Below, piece by piece: positions 37,427 through 46,477 of a DNA stretch of 64,000 nucleotides. Source of the stretch: ZC4RG20 sp963782445. GTDB taxonomy: Bacteria > Pseudomonadota > Gammaproteobacteria > Steroidobacterales > Rariloculaceae. The notes beneath the pieces are model-generated. The model worked only from the letters and a program-made list of their open reading frames with translations. It had not been told where the DNA came from and made no database searches. The DNA lies in contig CAWAJM010000001.1 of the NCBI GenBank assembly GCA_963782445.1, positions 4,030,001 to 4,094,000 of the forward strand, written 5' to 3'. The position numbers were made by a program, and so were the translations under genes. Numbering within the stretch: the stretch's first letter is position 1; every line of letters begins with the position of its first letter.

Positions 37427-39424
37427 ATGCGCTCGAGATCGTTGCTCCTACTGCTGGCGCCGTTGGCCCTCGCCGCGCTGCGCGCCGCACAGGCGGGCGC
37501 GCTGCCCGCCGACATCGGCGCGGGCTCGCTTTGGCTCGAGACGACCGGAGGCGCCCCGGCCGCCGCCCCCTCGCTCGCGACCGACGTGCAGATCCGCGTC
37601 GCGGGCCTCGTCGCCCGCGTCTCGGTCACGCAGCGGTTCCGCAACGACGGAACCCAGTGGGCCGAAGCCGTCTACGCGTTTCCACTGCCCGGCGATGCCG
37701 CCGTGGACCACCTGTCGATCAAGGCCGGCGCACGTACCCTCGTGGGCGAGATCCGCGAGCGCGAGCAGGCCCAGGCGGTTTATCGCCGGGCCCGCGCGGC
37801 CGGCAAGCGGGCGGCGCTGGTCGCCGAGGCGCGGCCCAATCTGTTCACGACCGCCGTCGCGAACATCGCGCCCGGAGAGCGCATTGACGTGACGATTTCG
37901 TATCTCGAAACGGCCGCCTATGCGGACGGCGCGTTCAGCCTGCGCTTTCCCATGACGGCGACGCCGCGCTTTGCGCCGGGATCCGTCGCCGTCGCGGCGT
38001 TCGACTCGCGACCGGCCGCGACGGCCGGGGGCTCCGGCCCCCTCTCGGCCCCGCCGCTCGACCCGCGCGCCGTCAACCGAGCCGCGATTCACGCCGTCAT
38101 CGACGCCGGGCTGCCGCTCGCCGCGCTCGCGAGCCGCTACGACGCCATCCGCACCACGCGCTCGAAGACGCGCTACGAGGTCGAGACCGTCGACCGCGAC
38201 ATCGCCATGGACCACGATTTCGTCCTGACCTGGAGCCCGGCATTGGGCGACGCACCGGCCGTCACGGCGCTCGCGGAGACCGAGGGCGACGCGACCTATG
38301 CGCTGCTCATGGTGCTGCCGCCGGCCGAGCTGCACACCGAGACAGCCGAGCCGCGCGAGCTCATCCTCGTCGTCGACACTTCCGGGTCCATGGGCGGCCC
38401 CTCGCTGCGGCAAGCCAAGCGCGCGCTCGCTGCGGCGCTCGGCCGCCTCGGCGGCGCGGACCGATTCAACGTCTTTCAATTTAACTCGACCACGTCGAGT
38501 CTCTACCGTGTGCCGATGCCTCTGACCGCGCAGACCTATGCCGAGGCGCTGCGGTACGTCGACGGGCTCGCGGCGAACGGCGGCACCGTCATGGCGCCCG
38601 CGATCCGGGCCGCGCTCGATCAGCCGACGACGCCGGGCTACCTGCGCCAAGTCGTCTTTCTGACCGACGGCGGCGTCGCCGACGAGACCGAGCTCTTCGG
38701 GCTGATCCGGCGAAGGCTCGGCGATGCGCGCCTGTTCACGGTCGGCATCGGTGCCGCACCGAACACTTATTTCATGCGCAAGGCCGCGAGCTTCGGGCGC
38801 GGAAGCTACACGCACATCGCGGACAGTGCCGAGGTCGGCACCGTCATGGACGCGCTGTTCGCCAAGCTCGGCCGGGTCGCCCTGACCGACATCGCGGTCG
38901 ACTGGCCGGACTCCGTCGAGTTCTATCCTGCGCAGGTGCCGGACCTGTACCTCGGCGAGCCGGTGGTCATCGCTGCGCGGCTCGAGGGCGGACCGCCGCA
39001 TCCGCTCTCGGTCCGGCTCTCGGGCAGCGCCGGCGGGCAACCTTGGTCGCGCGCGGTAACCGTCTCGCCCGGCGACGCGAACGGTATCGCCGCACTGTGG
39101 GCGCGCCGCAAGATTGAGTCGCTGCTCGACGGGCGCGTCCAGGGTTTCGACGAGGGCCTCATCAAGCCGCTCGTCGTCGACGTCGCGCTCCGGCACCACC
39201 TCGTGAGCCCCTACACGAGCCTCGTCGCCGTGGACCGCACGGCCGTGCGCGGCGGCGCCCCGCTCGCACGCGAAGCCGTCGCGGCCATGCCGCCGGCGGG
39301 CGCCGTCTACGGGGGATTTCCACAGACCGCGACGCCCGCGCCGCTGTACCGGCTCCTCGGGCTCGCGCTGCTGGCGGCCGCCGCGACCGGCTTCGGCCTG
39401 CGGCGCAGCGGGGCGCTGCGGTGA
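37427..39424 (+). CDS. VIT/VWA sortase target protein
   Basis: 665 codons, with a GGAGA ribosome site before the ATG at 37427. Signal peptide (about residues 1-24), VIT domain (about 40-160), then a von Willebrand A domain whose metal site is DTSGS at 317-321, with TDGGV later. The C terminus is a sorting signal: FPQTATP near residue 631, a hydrophobic helix (LLGLALLAAAATGFGL) and the basic end RRSGALR. This matches the marine proteobacterial sortase-target family, one target per genome beside its own sortase. It probably sits in the envelope as a surface or periplasmic adhesion or complex-forming protein. The sortase gene overlaps its stop. Confidence 0.92.
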   Translation: MRSRSLLLLLAPLALAALRAAQAGALPADIGAGSLWLETTGGAPAAAPSLATDVQIRVAGLVARVSVTQRFRNDGTQWAEAVYAFPLPGDAAVDHLSIKAGARTLVGEIREREQAQAVYRRARAAGKRAALVAEARPNLFTTAVANIAPGERIDVTISYLETAAYADGAFSLRFPMTATPRFAPGSVAVAAFDSRPAATAGGSGPLSAPPLDPRAVNRAAIHAVIDAGLPLAALASRYDAIRTTRSKTRYEVETVDRDIAMDHDFVLTWSPALGDAPAVTALAETEGDATYALLMVLPPAELHTETAEPRELILVVDTSGSMGGPSLRQAKRALAAALGRLGGADRFNVFQFNSTTSSLYRVPMPLTAQTYAEALRYVDGLAANGGTVMAPAIRAALDQPTTPGYLRQVVFLTDGGVADETELFGLIRRRLGDARLFTVGIGAAPNTYFMRKAASFGRGSYTHIADSAEVGTVMDALFAKLGRVALTDIAVDWPDSVEFYPAQVPDLYLGEPVVIAARLEGGPPHPLSVRLSGSAGGQPWSRAVTVSPGDANGIAALWARRKIESLLDGRVQGFDEGLIKPLVVDVALRHHLVSPYTSLVAVDRTAVRGGAPLAREAVAAMPPAGAVYGGFPQTATPAPLYRLLGLALLAAAATGFGLRRSGALR

Positions 39425-40026
39425 CGCGGGCGCTGCGGCGCGGGTCGACGCTGGGGCTCGCTGCGCTCGTCGCGGCGGGTGCGGCACTCGCGCTGCTCGG
39501 GATCTTCATCCCGGCGAAGGCCGCCGTCGCGCAGTGGCTGCTGAATCGCGCGTGGAACGCGAGCCGGGCCGAAGGGCGCGACGTGCGCCCGTGGCCCTGG
39601 GCGGACACTTGGCCCGTGGCCCGTCTCGAGATACCCGGCGCTCGGGGCCCGCTCATCGTTCTCGCGGGCGCTTCTGGCCGCAACCTGGCCTTCGGCCCCG
39701 CCCACCTCGACGGCAGTCCGCTCCCCGGCGCGCCCGGCATCAGCGTCATCGCGGGCCACCGCGACACTTACTTCCGAGCGCTGCAACGCATCGGCGTCGG
39801 CGATCATTTCGAGGTCGAGAGCACCGACGGCGATGCCTACCGCTACGAGGTCGCGGCCGTCGAAATCGTCGATGCGCGCCGCACGCAGCTGCGTCTCGAC
39901 GGCGCGGCCTCGATGGTGGCGCTCGTCACGTGCTACCCCTTCGACGCCGTGAGACCGGGCGGGCCCCTGCGCTACGTCGTGCTCGCGAGGCGCACGAGCG
40001 CCGCCCCACTGCGCAAAGACTTCTGA
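39421..40026 (+). CDS. Class GN sortase
   Basis: 201 codons, GTG start at 39421 overlapping the target gene stop (GTGA). It has an N-terminal membrane anchor (residues 9-31). The catalytic triad is His113 (VIAGHRDTYF), Cys171 (LVTCYPFD) and Arg184 (LRYVVLAR). These are the hallmarks of sortase transpeptidases; the Gram-negative class GN is dedicated to the protein encoded just upstream, whose FPQTATP it should cleave. The attachment site in a Gram-negative envelope is not established. Its 3' end is 11 bases from the convergent YfaZ-like gene. Confidence 0.93.
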   Translation: MTRALRRGSTLGLAALVAAGAALALLGIFIPAKAAVAQWLLNRAWNASRAEGRDVRPWPWADTWPVARLEIPGARGPLIVLAGASGRNLAFGPAHLDGSPLPGAPGISVIAGHRDTYFRALQRIGVGDHFEVESTDGDAYRYEVAAVEIVDARRTQLRLDGAASMVALVTCYPFDAVRPGGPLRYVVLARRTSAAPLRKDF

Positions 40027-40037
40027 CGGGTTAAGGA

Positions 40038-40718
40038 TCAGAAGTGATACACGACGCCCACGTGCAAGTCCTCGTCGACGCGCCGATCGCTCGCGTTGAT
40101 GCCCGGGGCCGCGACGAGATTGAAGCGGAACCAGCGGTAGCCGACGTAGACGTCCGTATTCGGGGTCAGCGGCGTCTCGAACCGCAGGCTGACATCGCTG
40201 ACGCTGTCCGCGGTCCCGAAGGTCGTGATGTCCGGCGCATAGAATGCCGAACCTCCGACCGAGGTCTTGTGATTCTGGCCCATGAAGTAGCGGATCGATC
40301 CGCCGATGGCGGCCGCGAAGATGTCCTGGTTCTGCTCGCTCAGCAACGCGGCGTAGACGCGCGTGCCGACGCGAAGCGACCAGTGACGCAGCGCCTCGGG
40401 CTTATTGCCTACGCTGACTAGCAGATCGCCAAGGCCGATTAGATCGCGGCTCTCGTCGATGAAGAAGCCCGCGCGCACCGGGTTTGTCCCGAATTCGCCA
40501 AGATCCATGCGGCGCATGAACAAGACCTGCATGGCCTTCCCGCCGATGTAGGCGTCGATGGCCTGCGTGCCGACGGGACCGGTCTGGCCGCTGGACTTCT
40601 CACCCGGCGCCGGCGGCTGCGCCTGCACGAGCGCAGGCGCGAGACCTGCGAGCAATAGGGCAGCCACGACGGGCGCGGCCCGGACGCGGCGGCCCGGCAC
40701 GAAAATTCCATTCGTCAT
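40038..40718 (-). CDS. YfaZ-family outer-membrane protein
   Basis: 226 codons; ATG at 40718 with a GGGAGGA ribosome site. Signal peptide: basic GRRVRAAP, then VVAALLLAGLAPALVQAQ. The mature part has alternating hydrophobic and aromatic residues, SIRYFMGQ, DVSLRFETPL, TDVYVGYRWFRF, and ends in HVGVVYHF with the terminal Phe typical of outer-membrane beta-barrels. The pattern matches the YfaZ family, of unknown function. There is a short low-complexity linker (PPAPGEKSSGQTGP) after the signal peptide. Confidence 0.8.
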   Translation of the reverse strand: MTNGIFVPGRRVRAAPVVAALLLAGLAPALVQAQPPAPGEKSSGQTGPVGTQAIDAYIGGKAMQVLFMRRMDLGEFGTNPVRAGFFIDESRDLIGLGDLLVSVGNKPEALRHWSLRVGTRVYAALLSEQNQDIFAAAIGGSIRYFMGQNHKTSVGGSAFYAPDITTFGTADSVSDVSLRFETPLTPNTDVYVGYRWFRFNLVAAPGINASDRRVDEDLHVGVVYHF

Positions 40719-40831
40719 GCGGGTTCCTCCCAATATTTGAGGAACCTCGCCTTGCAAGGCGTATGCCAGATGCGCCGAAGAACCGTCGATGCGGCCCCGG
40801 GAACTCCGCCTATCCGGCTAATGAGCCGCTC

Positions 40832-41839
40832 TCAGCGGCCCGTGAGGCGCCGAAACCCGACGGCCCGGCGAATCTCGGCCAGGTACGAAACGCTGACTTC
40901 GCGGGCCCTGGCCGCGCCTTCCTGCAGCGCCCGCTCGACTTCCTGCGGCGCGGCCATGAGCCGTTCGTACTCCTCGCGCTTCGGCGCGAGGTGGGCATCG
41001 AGATACTCGAACAGCGTCTGCTTCATCTCGCCCCAGGCGATGCCCTGCACATAGCGAATACGCATGGCCGCGGTCTCCTCGGCCGTTGCGAACGCCCGGT
41101 AGATCGCGAACAGCGTGCTCGCGTCCGGGTCCTTCGGCTCCCCCGGCTCCTGGGAATTCGTCTTGATGCGCATGATGTGCTTACGCAATTGCTTAGCCGG
41201 TGAAAACAGAGGAATCGTGTTGCCGTAGCTCTTCGACATCTTGCGGCCGTCGAGGCCAGGCAGGACGGCCGAGGCTTCCCCGACCACGGCCTCGGGCAAC
41301 ACGAACGTTTCCCCGTAGCGATGGTTGAAACGGCCCGCGATGTCCCGCGCCATCTCGACGTGCTGGATCTGATCGCTGCCGACCGGCACCTTGTTCGCCT
41401 TGAACATGAGAATGTCGGCCGCCATGAGAATCGGATAGCAGTAAAGCCCCATGGTGACGGCCTTGTCGGGGTCCTCGCCCCCATCCTGATTCTCCGCAAC
41501 GGCCGCCTTGTACGCGTGCGCGCGATTCATGAGGCCTTTGGCCGTCATGCAGGTCAGGATCCATTGGAGCTCGAAGATCTCGGGCACGTCCGACTGGCGG
41601 TAGAACACCACGCGCTCGGGGTCCAGCCCGCAGGCGAGCCATGCCGCCGCGATCTCGAGCGTCGAGCGCGCCATCTGCTCGGGCTCGCCGCTTTTGACGA
41701 GGGAGTGATAGTCGGCGAGGAACAGGAAGGAGCGCACGCTCGAGTCCGTGCTTGCAGCGATCGCGGGCCGAATCGCGCCCACGTAATTGCCGATGTGGGG
41801 CGCACCCGTCGTGGTGATGCCTGTCAGTACTGTATCCAT
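40832..41839 (-). CDS. trpS: Tryptophanyl-tRNA synthetase
   Basis: 335 codons, the bacterial TrpRS length. Class I synthetase: TGITTTGAPHIGNYVGAIRP at the N terminus has the HIGH-like motif, and KMSKSYGNTIPLF near residue 200 is the KMSKS loop. YCYPILMAADILMFKANKVPVGSDQIQHVEMARDIA is the conserved core, given here by its ends (near residues 130-166). It is divergent from pepQ. The 113-base gap to the YfaZ-like gene holds the short palindrome CGCCTTGCAAGGCG (40748-40761). Confidence 0.97.
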   Translation of the reverse strand: MDTVLTGITTTGAPHIGNYVGAIRPAIAASTDSSVRSFLFLADYHSLVKSGEPEQMARSTLEIAAAWLACGLDPERVVFYRQSDVPEIFELQWILTCMTAKGLMNRAHAYKAAVAENQDGGEDPDKAVTMGLYCYPILMAADILMFKANKVPVGSDQIQHVEMARDIAGRFNHRYGETFVLPEAVVGEASAVLPGLDGRKMSKSYGNTIPLFSPAKQLRKHIMRIKTNSQEPGEPKDPDASTLFAIYRAFATAEETAAMRIRYVQGIAWGEMKQTLFEYLDAHLAPKREEYERLMAAPQEVERALQEGAARAREVSVSYLAEIRRAVGFRRLTGR

Positions 41840-41863
41840 GTCCTTTCCTGTTGGCGCCGCGCC

Positions 41864-41893
41864 TTGGTCCGGGTCGGCGCGGCGGACTATTAT
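41864..41893 (+). promoter_or_regulatory. Candidate pepQ promoter
   Basis: TTGGTC (41864-41869), an 18-base spacer and TATTAT (41888-41893) form a moderate sigma-70 promoter. It lies 44 bases before the TTG start of pepQ. Confidence 0.45.
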
Positions 41894-41937
41894 TCCCGAG
41901 AACGACAGCGAGATCGAACCGCAGGAGACCTACGGAC

Positions 41938-43284
41938 TTGGCCGCAAACTCCCCCTCGCCGGCGACGGGCCTCGGGCGGCTCTATGCCGAGCATCTCGAG
42001 GTCATGGACCGACGGCTCGCCGAAGCGCTCGCCGCGGCCGACCTCGACGGCCTCTGCGTCTTTGCGGGCCCCGAGCGCCTCGTCGAGCGCGACGACATCG
42101 CCTACCCCTTCCGCATCGAGCCCTACTTCAAGGCCTGGGTGCCGCTGACGCAGGCGATCGGCTCCGTGCTCAAGCTCGTGCCCGGGCGCCGGCCCGAGCT
42201 GCGCTACGTGCAGCCGCGGGACTTTTGGCAGGCGCCGCCGGCCGACCCCGTGGGCGAGTGGACCCGCGGCGTCGACATCCGCATGGCGAACTCCAAGCGC
42301 GAGGCCGAAGAAGGCCTCGTCGAGCCCGGCAAGCGCTACGGCGCGCTGGGAGATGCCGGGGATGCCGCCGAGCTGTTCGCGGCCGTCGGCGACCCGGCGC
42401 TGCTCGCGCGCCTGGACTTTCGCCGCGCCTGGAAAACGCCCTACGAGGTCGAGTGCCTGGCAGCGGCGTCGCGCACAGCCGTCGCGGGTCACCGAGCGGC
42501 CGCTGCGGCCTTCGCGGCGGGCGCGTCCGAGCTCGAGATGCACGCCGCATTCCTGGCCGCCGCCGGGCAGCGCGAGACGGAGCTCCCGTACGGGGCCATC
42601 GTCGCCCGTGGCACGCATGCCTCCGTGCTGCATTACCAGCACCTGGATCGCGCCCGCCCCGCGCCGGGCCCCGCCTCGTTCCTCATCGACGCGGGCACCG
42701 AGCACGCCGGCTACGCGAGCGACGTGACGCGGACGTGGGCCCGTGAGACGGACGAGTTCGCCGCGCTCGTCGTCTCGATGGACGCGCTGCAGAAAAAGCT
42801 CTGCGCCGAGCTGCGCGCCGGCGTCGACTACGTCGCCCTGAACACGCGCGCCCACGAGCTGCTGGCCGGCGTGCTCGTGAGCCACGGCCTGCTGCAGTGC
42901 AGCGAGGACGAGGCGCTCGGCCGCGGCCTGACCCGCCTCTTTCTGCCGCACGGGCTCGGGCATCTGCTCGGCCTGCAGGTGCACGACGCGGGCGGCCGGC
43001 AGGTCTCCCCGGAGGGCGAGCGCCGCGACCCGCCCGCCGAGCACCCCTTCCTGAGGCTCACGCGCGTCGTCGAGGCGGGTTTCGTGTTGACAATCGAGCC
43101 CGGCTTGTACTTTATTGCCTCCCTTTTGCGCGGGCAGGCGCCCGCGGAAAGGCGCTGCATCGCCTGGGAAGTCGTCGAGCGGCTCATGCCCTTCGGCGGC
43201 ATTCGAGTCGAGGACGACGTGCTGGTTCAGGCGGACGGCGCACGGAATCTGACCCGCGAAGCATTCGCGGCGTGCGGCGCTTGA
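41938..43284 (+). CDS. pepQ: Xaa-Pro dipeptidase
   Basis: 448 codons from TTG at 41938, which has an AGGAGA site 9 bases upstream; the E. coli enzyme has 443. PepQ cleaves X-Pro dipeptides and can also hydrolyse organophosphate esters. The pita-bread fold is marked by the metal ligands in FLIDAGTEHAGYASDVTRTW, HGLGHLLGLQVHD, LTIEPGLYFI and GIRVEDDVL. DIAYPFRIEPYFKAWVPL in the N-terminal domain is typical of the PepQ branch. A start further upstream would overlap the promoter region. Confidence 0.95.
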   Translation: MAANSPSPATGLGRLYAEHLEVMDRRLAEALAAADLDGLCVFAGPERLVERDDIAYPFRIEPYFKAWVPLTQAIGSVLKLVPGRRPELRYVQPRDFWQAPPADPVGEWTRGVDIRMANSKREAEEGLVEPGKRYGALGDAGDAAELFAAVGDPALLARLDFRRAWKTPYEVECLAAASRTAVAGHRAAAAAFAAGASELEMHAAFLAAAGQRETELPYGAIVARGTHASVLHYQHLDRARPAPGPASFLIDAGTEHAGYASDVTRTWARETDEFAALVVSMDALQKKLCAELRAGVDYVALNTRAHELLAGVLVSHGLLQCSEDEALGRGLTRLFLPHGLGHLLGLQVHDAGGRQVSPEGERRDPPAEHPFLRLTRVVEAGFVLTIEPGLYFIASLLRGQAPAERRCIAWEVVERLMPFGGIRVEDDVLVQADGARNLTREAFAACGA

Positions 43285-43310
43285 CGACGAGCCGCCCCGC
43301 AGGAGACACC

Positions 43311-43919
43311 ATGCCATTGTCGAATCGAACGCGGGATCTGCCGCCGCTTGCAGGTCCCGCAGGATGGATCCGGGACTTGCGCCACCACGAAGCGTCCCGT
43401 CAGACGCTGGCCGGCGCCCTGATCCTGCTCTATACGCTGACCTCGAGACCCAGCAGCGTGCTGCTCGCGATCGGCGGCGTGCTCGCGGTGCTCGGCATCG
43501 CCGTGCGCCTCTATGCGAGCGGCTACATCGCCAAGAACGCCCAGCTCGCGACCGACGGCCCCTATTCGCTCGTGCGCCATCCGCTCTACACGGGCAACAT
43601 TCTCACGGTGCTCGGCTTCGCCATCGCGGCCGGCACCTGGTGGGCGCTGCCGCTGGCGCTGCTTTTCTTTTGGTTCTACTACCCGCCGACCATCGCCTAC
43701 GAGGACCGCAAGCTCCACCAGCTCTTCGGGACGGACTGGGAGCGCTGGTCGGCCGACGTGCCCGCGCTCGTGCCGTCGCTGCGCCGCCTCGGCGCGGCCC
43801 GCCGCGGCGGCTGGTCGCTTCGCAAGAGCTTCGCCAAGAACGGCGAGATCCTCATCGCCGTGTTCGCCGTGGCGTGCCTCGTCGGCATCGCGCACCGGCT
43901 GCTCTCCGGAGGCCCGTGA
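43311..43919 (+). CDS. Isoprenylcysteine carboxyl methyltransferase-family membrane protein
   Basis: 202 codons, AGGAG site before the ATG. Four to five membrane helices. The family signature is GPYSLVRHPLYTGNILTVLG near residue 83, then PPTIAYEDRKLHQLFGTDWERW near residue 125 (E..L...FG..W..W). These SAM-dependent membrane methyltransferases act on isoprenoid or phospholipid groups; the bacterial substrate is unknown. A helix at the C terminus (about 183-197) follows a basic stretch. It is 26 bases after pepQ and overlaps the next gene by four bases. Confidence 0.88.
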   Translation: MPLSNRTRDLPPLAGPAGWIRDLRHHEASRQTLAGALILLYTLTSRPSSVLLAIGGVLAVLGIAVRLYASGYIAKNAQLATDGPYSLVRHPLYTGNILTVLGFAIAAGTWWALPLALLFFWFYYPPTIAYEDRKLHQLFGTDWERWSADVPALVPSLRRLGAARRGGWSLRKSFAKNGEILIAVFAVACLVGIAHRLLSGGP

Positions 43920-44656
43920 CGGGCGCCCAGGCGCGCGACGCCGACGCAGCGGCGCTCAAGCACTGGATCGAGCAAAGGATTGCGGCCGGCGACGCCGGGC
44001 GTCTGCTCGGCCGGGGCTACCAGGCCTCGGTGCGATGGTTCGCCTCGCCTTGGGGCGAGGTCGTCGTCAAAGAGGCCCGCGCCGACGGTCCGCTGGGTCT
44101 GCTGGGCCGCCGGGCGCTCCGCCACGAGGCGCGTGTCTACGAGCGCCTCGAGGACGTGGCCGGCACCGTACGCTGCTTCGGGCTCCTCGGGGCCCGGCGC
44201 CTCGTGCTCGAGCACGTGCCGAGCATCTCGCTGCGCGAGTTCAAAGCACCCTTCGCCGATCGCGACCGCTTCTACGCGCGCCTGCTCGCGACGCTCGATG
44301 CCCTGCACGCCGCCGGCGTCGCCCACGGCGACCTCAAGCGCAAGAACAACATCCTCGTGGGCCCGGACGAGCAGCCCTACGTCGTCGACTTCGGCATCGC
44401 CTGGCGGCTCGGGCCGAACGCGCGCGCGTGGCGGCGCCGGGTCTTCGGCCTGGTCGCGCAGATGGACTACAACGCCTGGATGAAACACAAACACGGCAAG
44501 CCGCCGTACGGACCCGAGCTCCCGCCCGAGGACCTCGCGCGATACCGGCCGCTGCTGCTCGAGCGGCTCGCGCGGGCCGTGCGCATCCCGTGGCAGGCCG
44601 TGACGCTGCGGCAGTTCCGCAAGCGGCGGCGACGCGCCCGGCAGACACGTTCCTGA
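43916..44656 (+). CDS. Lipopolysaccharide kinase-like (Kdo/WaaP-type) protein
   Basis: 246 codons, GTG start at 43916 in a GTGA overlap. A small protein-kinase fold: VVVKEARADG with the ATP-binding lysine, catalytic HGDLKRKNNILV near residue 137, and VVDFGIAW as the DFG metal loop. The size and HGDLKxxN form resemble lipopolysaccharide kinases (WaaP, KdkA, InaA) rather than Hanks protein kinases. Coupling to a membrane methyltransferase suggests envelope-lipid modification, which is an inference. The C terminus is strongly basic (RQFRKRRRRARQTRS). Confidence 0.85.
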   Translation: MTGAQARDADAAALKHWIEQRIAAGDAGRLLGRGYQASVRWFASPWGEVVVKEARADGPLGLLGRRALRHEARVYERLEDVAGTVRCFGLLGARRLVLEHVPSISLREFKAPFADRDRFYARLLATLDALHAAGVAHGDLKRKNNILVGPDEQPYVVDFGIAWRLGPNARAWRRRVFGLVAQMDYNAWMKHKHGKPPYGPELPPEDLARYRPLLLERLARAVRIPWQAVTLRQFRKRRRRARQTRS

Positions 44657-45058
44657 CGCAGCACGCCGGGTCGGAGCCGTTCGCCGCCGGGCCGCCGCTT
44701 AACGCGCCGTTCTCGATCCCCACGTCGGATAAGTGGGAAGCGGACCGTCAACGCAAGCGCCGAACGGCGGCGCGGACTTCCGCCGACTACCACCGCCGCG
44801 ACTACTCAGCCTTCCACCGTTGCGGATCTGCACGGACGTTGATGGTGAACCGCGAACGCGGGTCAAAGCGCGGCATCGCGGCCCACCACGGCCGGGGACA
44901 GCTCGATACCGGGCTGGCCGGGACGCTGAGCGCCAGGGATGGCGCTCAGCGAGCCCCCAGAGATGGGTTTACGGCGGTCCCGGCCAGCCCGGTATCGAGC
45001 TGTCCCCGGCCCCCGCTTACTGGGCGAACGGCGGTTCTGGGGCCGGCGGGGGCGCCGG
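44657..45058. other. Intergenic region at kinase/rplQ convergent junction
   Basis: 402 bases without a gene. The right third is the family A element at 44890-45011. I see no promoter, RNA or coding potential in 44657-44889; the open frames there are Arg/Pro-rich shadows. Confidence 0.6.
44890..45011. repeat. Family A inverted-repeat element, perfect arms
   Basis: The arms (44890-44924 and 44977-45011) are perfectly complementary over 35 bases, yet their sequence differs almost wholly from the arms of other copies. Inside is a 12-base-pair hairpin, CGCTGAGCGCCA / TGGCGCTCAGCG, with loop GGGA, then the conserved GAGCCCCCAGAGATGGGTT. It lies 47 bases beyond the rplQ stop, so it could end the superoperon transcript. 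Confidence 0.9.
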
Positions 45059-45430
45059 CTATTCGGCGGAGGAAGGCTGATCCAGCAGCTGCACCACGGC
45101 CATCGGCGCCGCATCCCCGGCCCGATTACCCATCTTGAGGATACGCAGATACCCGCCGGGCCGATCCTTGAACCGCGGCCCGAGCTCGGCGAACAGCTTG
45201 CCGACGGCCGCGTTGTCACGCAGCCGCGAGAACGCAAGTCGCCGTCGGGCAACGCCGTCTTCCTTGGCCAGCGTGATCAGCGGCTCCACGACGCGCCGCA
45301 GCTCCTTGGCCTTCGGCAGCGTCGTCTTGATGGTCTCGTGCTGCACTAGCGAGGCCGCGAGGTTGCGGTACATCGCCTTGCGATGCGAGGAATTGCGGCC
45401 GAGCTTGCGCCCGGATTTGCGGTGACGCAT
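45059..45430 (-). CDS. rplQ: Ribosomal protein L17
   Basis: 123 codons against 127 in E. coli. L17 binds 23S rRNA near the exit tunnel. The start MRHRKSGRKLGRNSSHRKAM is diagnostic and the KTTLPKAKELRRVVEPLITLAKED helix follows. It is the last gene of the alpha operon, 16 bases after rpoA. The short C terminus ends QLLDQPSSAE. A family A hairpin follows downstream. Confidence 0.98.
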   Translation of the reverse strand: MRHRKSGRKLGRNSSHRKAMYRNLAASLVQHETIKTTLPKAKELRRVVEPLITLAKEDGVARRRLAFSRLRDNAAVGKLFAELGPRFKDRPGGYLRILKMGNRAGDAAPMAVVQLLDQPSSAE

Positions 45431-45446
45431 GGGACTCGAATCTCCG

Positions 45447-46460
45447 TCAGTAGGCCATCGACGAGGCGGCCGGCTCCTCGCTGCGCAGCCCCGGCGGCGG
45501 CCAGTTCTCGAGCCGCATGCCGAGCGCGAGCCCGTGGGCCTCGAGGACCTCCTTGATCTCGGTCAAGGACTTCTTGCCGAGGTTGGGGGTCCTGAGCAGC
45601 TCGACCTCCGTGCGCTGCACGAGATCGCCGATGTAATTGATGTTTTCGGCCTTGAGGCAGTTTGCCGAGCGCACCGTGAGCTCGAGCTCATCGACGGGAC
45701 GCAGCAGGATCGGGTCGACCTGCGTCTCGGCGCGGCCGTAGCCGGCCTCTTCCTCGCCCTGCAGATCCACGAATACGTCGAGCTGGCTCTTCAGGATCTG
45801 GCCCGCGCGGCGGATCGCCTCCTCGGCGTCGATCGTGCCGTTGGTCTCGATGTCGATGATGAGCTTGTCGAGGTCCGTGCGCTGCTCGACGCGGGCGCGC
45901 TCGACCGTGTACGTCACGCGCCGAATCGGGCTGAACGACGCATCGAGCTGCAGGCGGCCGATGGGGCGCGTCTGCTCGTCGAAGGCCGCGACGGAAGTTG
46001 CGGGCCGATAGCCGCGGCCGCGGACGACCTTGAGAAAGGCCCGCAGCTCGCCCGACTGGGTGAGGTTCGCGATAACGAGATCCGGGTTCACGATCTCGAT
46101 GTCGTGCTCGGTCTGGATGTCGCCGGCCGTGACGGGCCCCGGGCCCTTCTTGGCCAGCGTGAGCTCGGCCTCGTCCCGCGAATGCATCTTGATCGCCACG
46201 GACTTGAGATTGAGCAGAATGTCGACGACGTCCTCCTGGACGCCCTCGATGCTCGTGTACTCGTGCAGCACGCCTTCGATCTCGGCCTCGACGACGGCCG
46301 CGCCCGGCATGGACGAAAGCAATACCCGGCGCAGGGCGTTGCCCAGGGTATGGCCGAAGCCCCTCTCGAAGGGCTCGACCGTGACCCGGGCGCGGTTCGC
46401 CGACAACGGCTGAACCTTGACCGCCCGCGGTCTCAAGAACTCGGTAGCTGATTCCTGCAT
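45447..46460 (-). CDS. rpoA: RNA polymerase alpha subunit
   Basis: 337 codons; E. coli has 329. The N-terminal domain (about 1-235) drives dimerisation and assembly, with EPFERGFGHTLGNALRRVLLSS near residue 28. The C-terminal domain (from about residue 250) carries LRSxxSLxxxxI-like VDELELTVRSANCLKAENI and NLGKKSLTEIKEVLEAHGLALGM, which contact UP elements and activators. There are extra residues at the far C terminus (ENWPPPGLRSEEPAASSMAY). It lies between rpsD and rplQ as usual. Confidence 0.98.
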   Translation of the reverse strand: MQESATEFLRPRAVKVQPLSANRARVTVEPFERGFGHTLGNALRRVLLSSMPGAAVVEAEIEGVLHEYTSIEGVQEDVVDILLNLKSVAIKMHSRDEAELTLAKKGPGPVTAGDIQTEHDIEIVNPDLVIANLTQSGELRAFLKVVRGRGYRPATSVAAFDEQTRPIGRLQLDASFSPIRRVTYTVERARVEQRTDLDKLIIDIETNGTIDAEEAIRRAGQILKSQLDVFVDLQGEEEAGYGRAETQVDPILLRPVDELELTVRSANCLKAENINYIGDLVQRTEVELLRTPNLGKKSLTEIKEVLEAHGLALGMRLENWPPPGLRSEEPAASSMAY

Positions 46461-46477
46461 GTGGGATTGACCTCGCG

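Noticed and set aside
37448..39487. 679-codon minus-strand open frame opposite the VIT/VWA gene
   Set aside because: Arg/Gly-rich shadow; the plus-strand gene has signal peptide, metal site and sorting signal.
43513..45138. 541-codon plus-strand frame over the methyltransferase and kinase-like genes
   Set aside because: Arg/Ala/Pro-rich frame that crosses a stop-bounded gene pair and a repeat; no motif.
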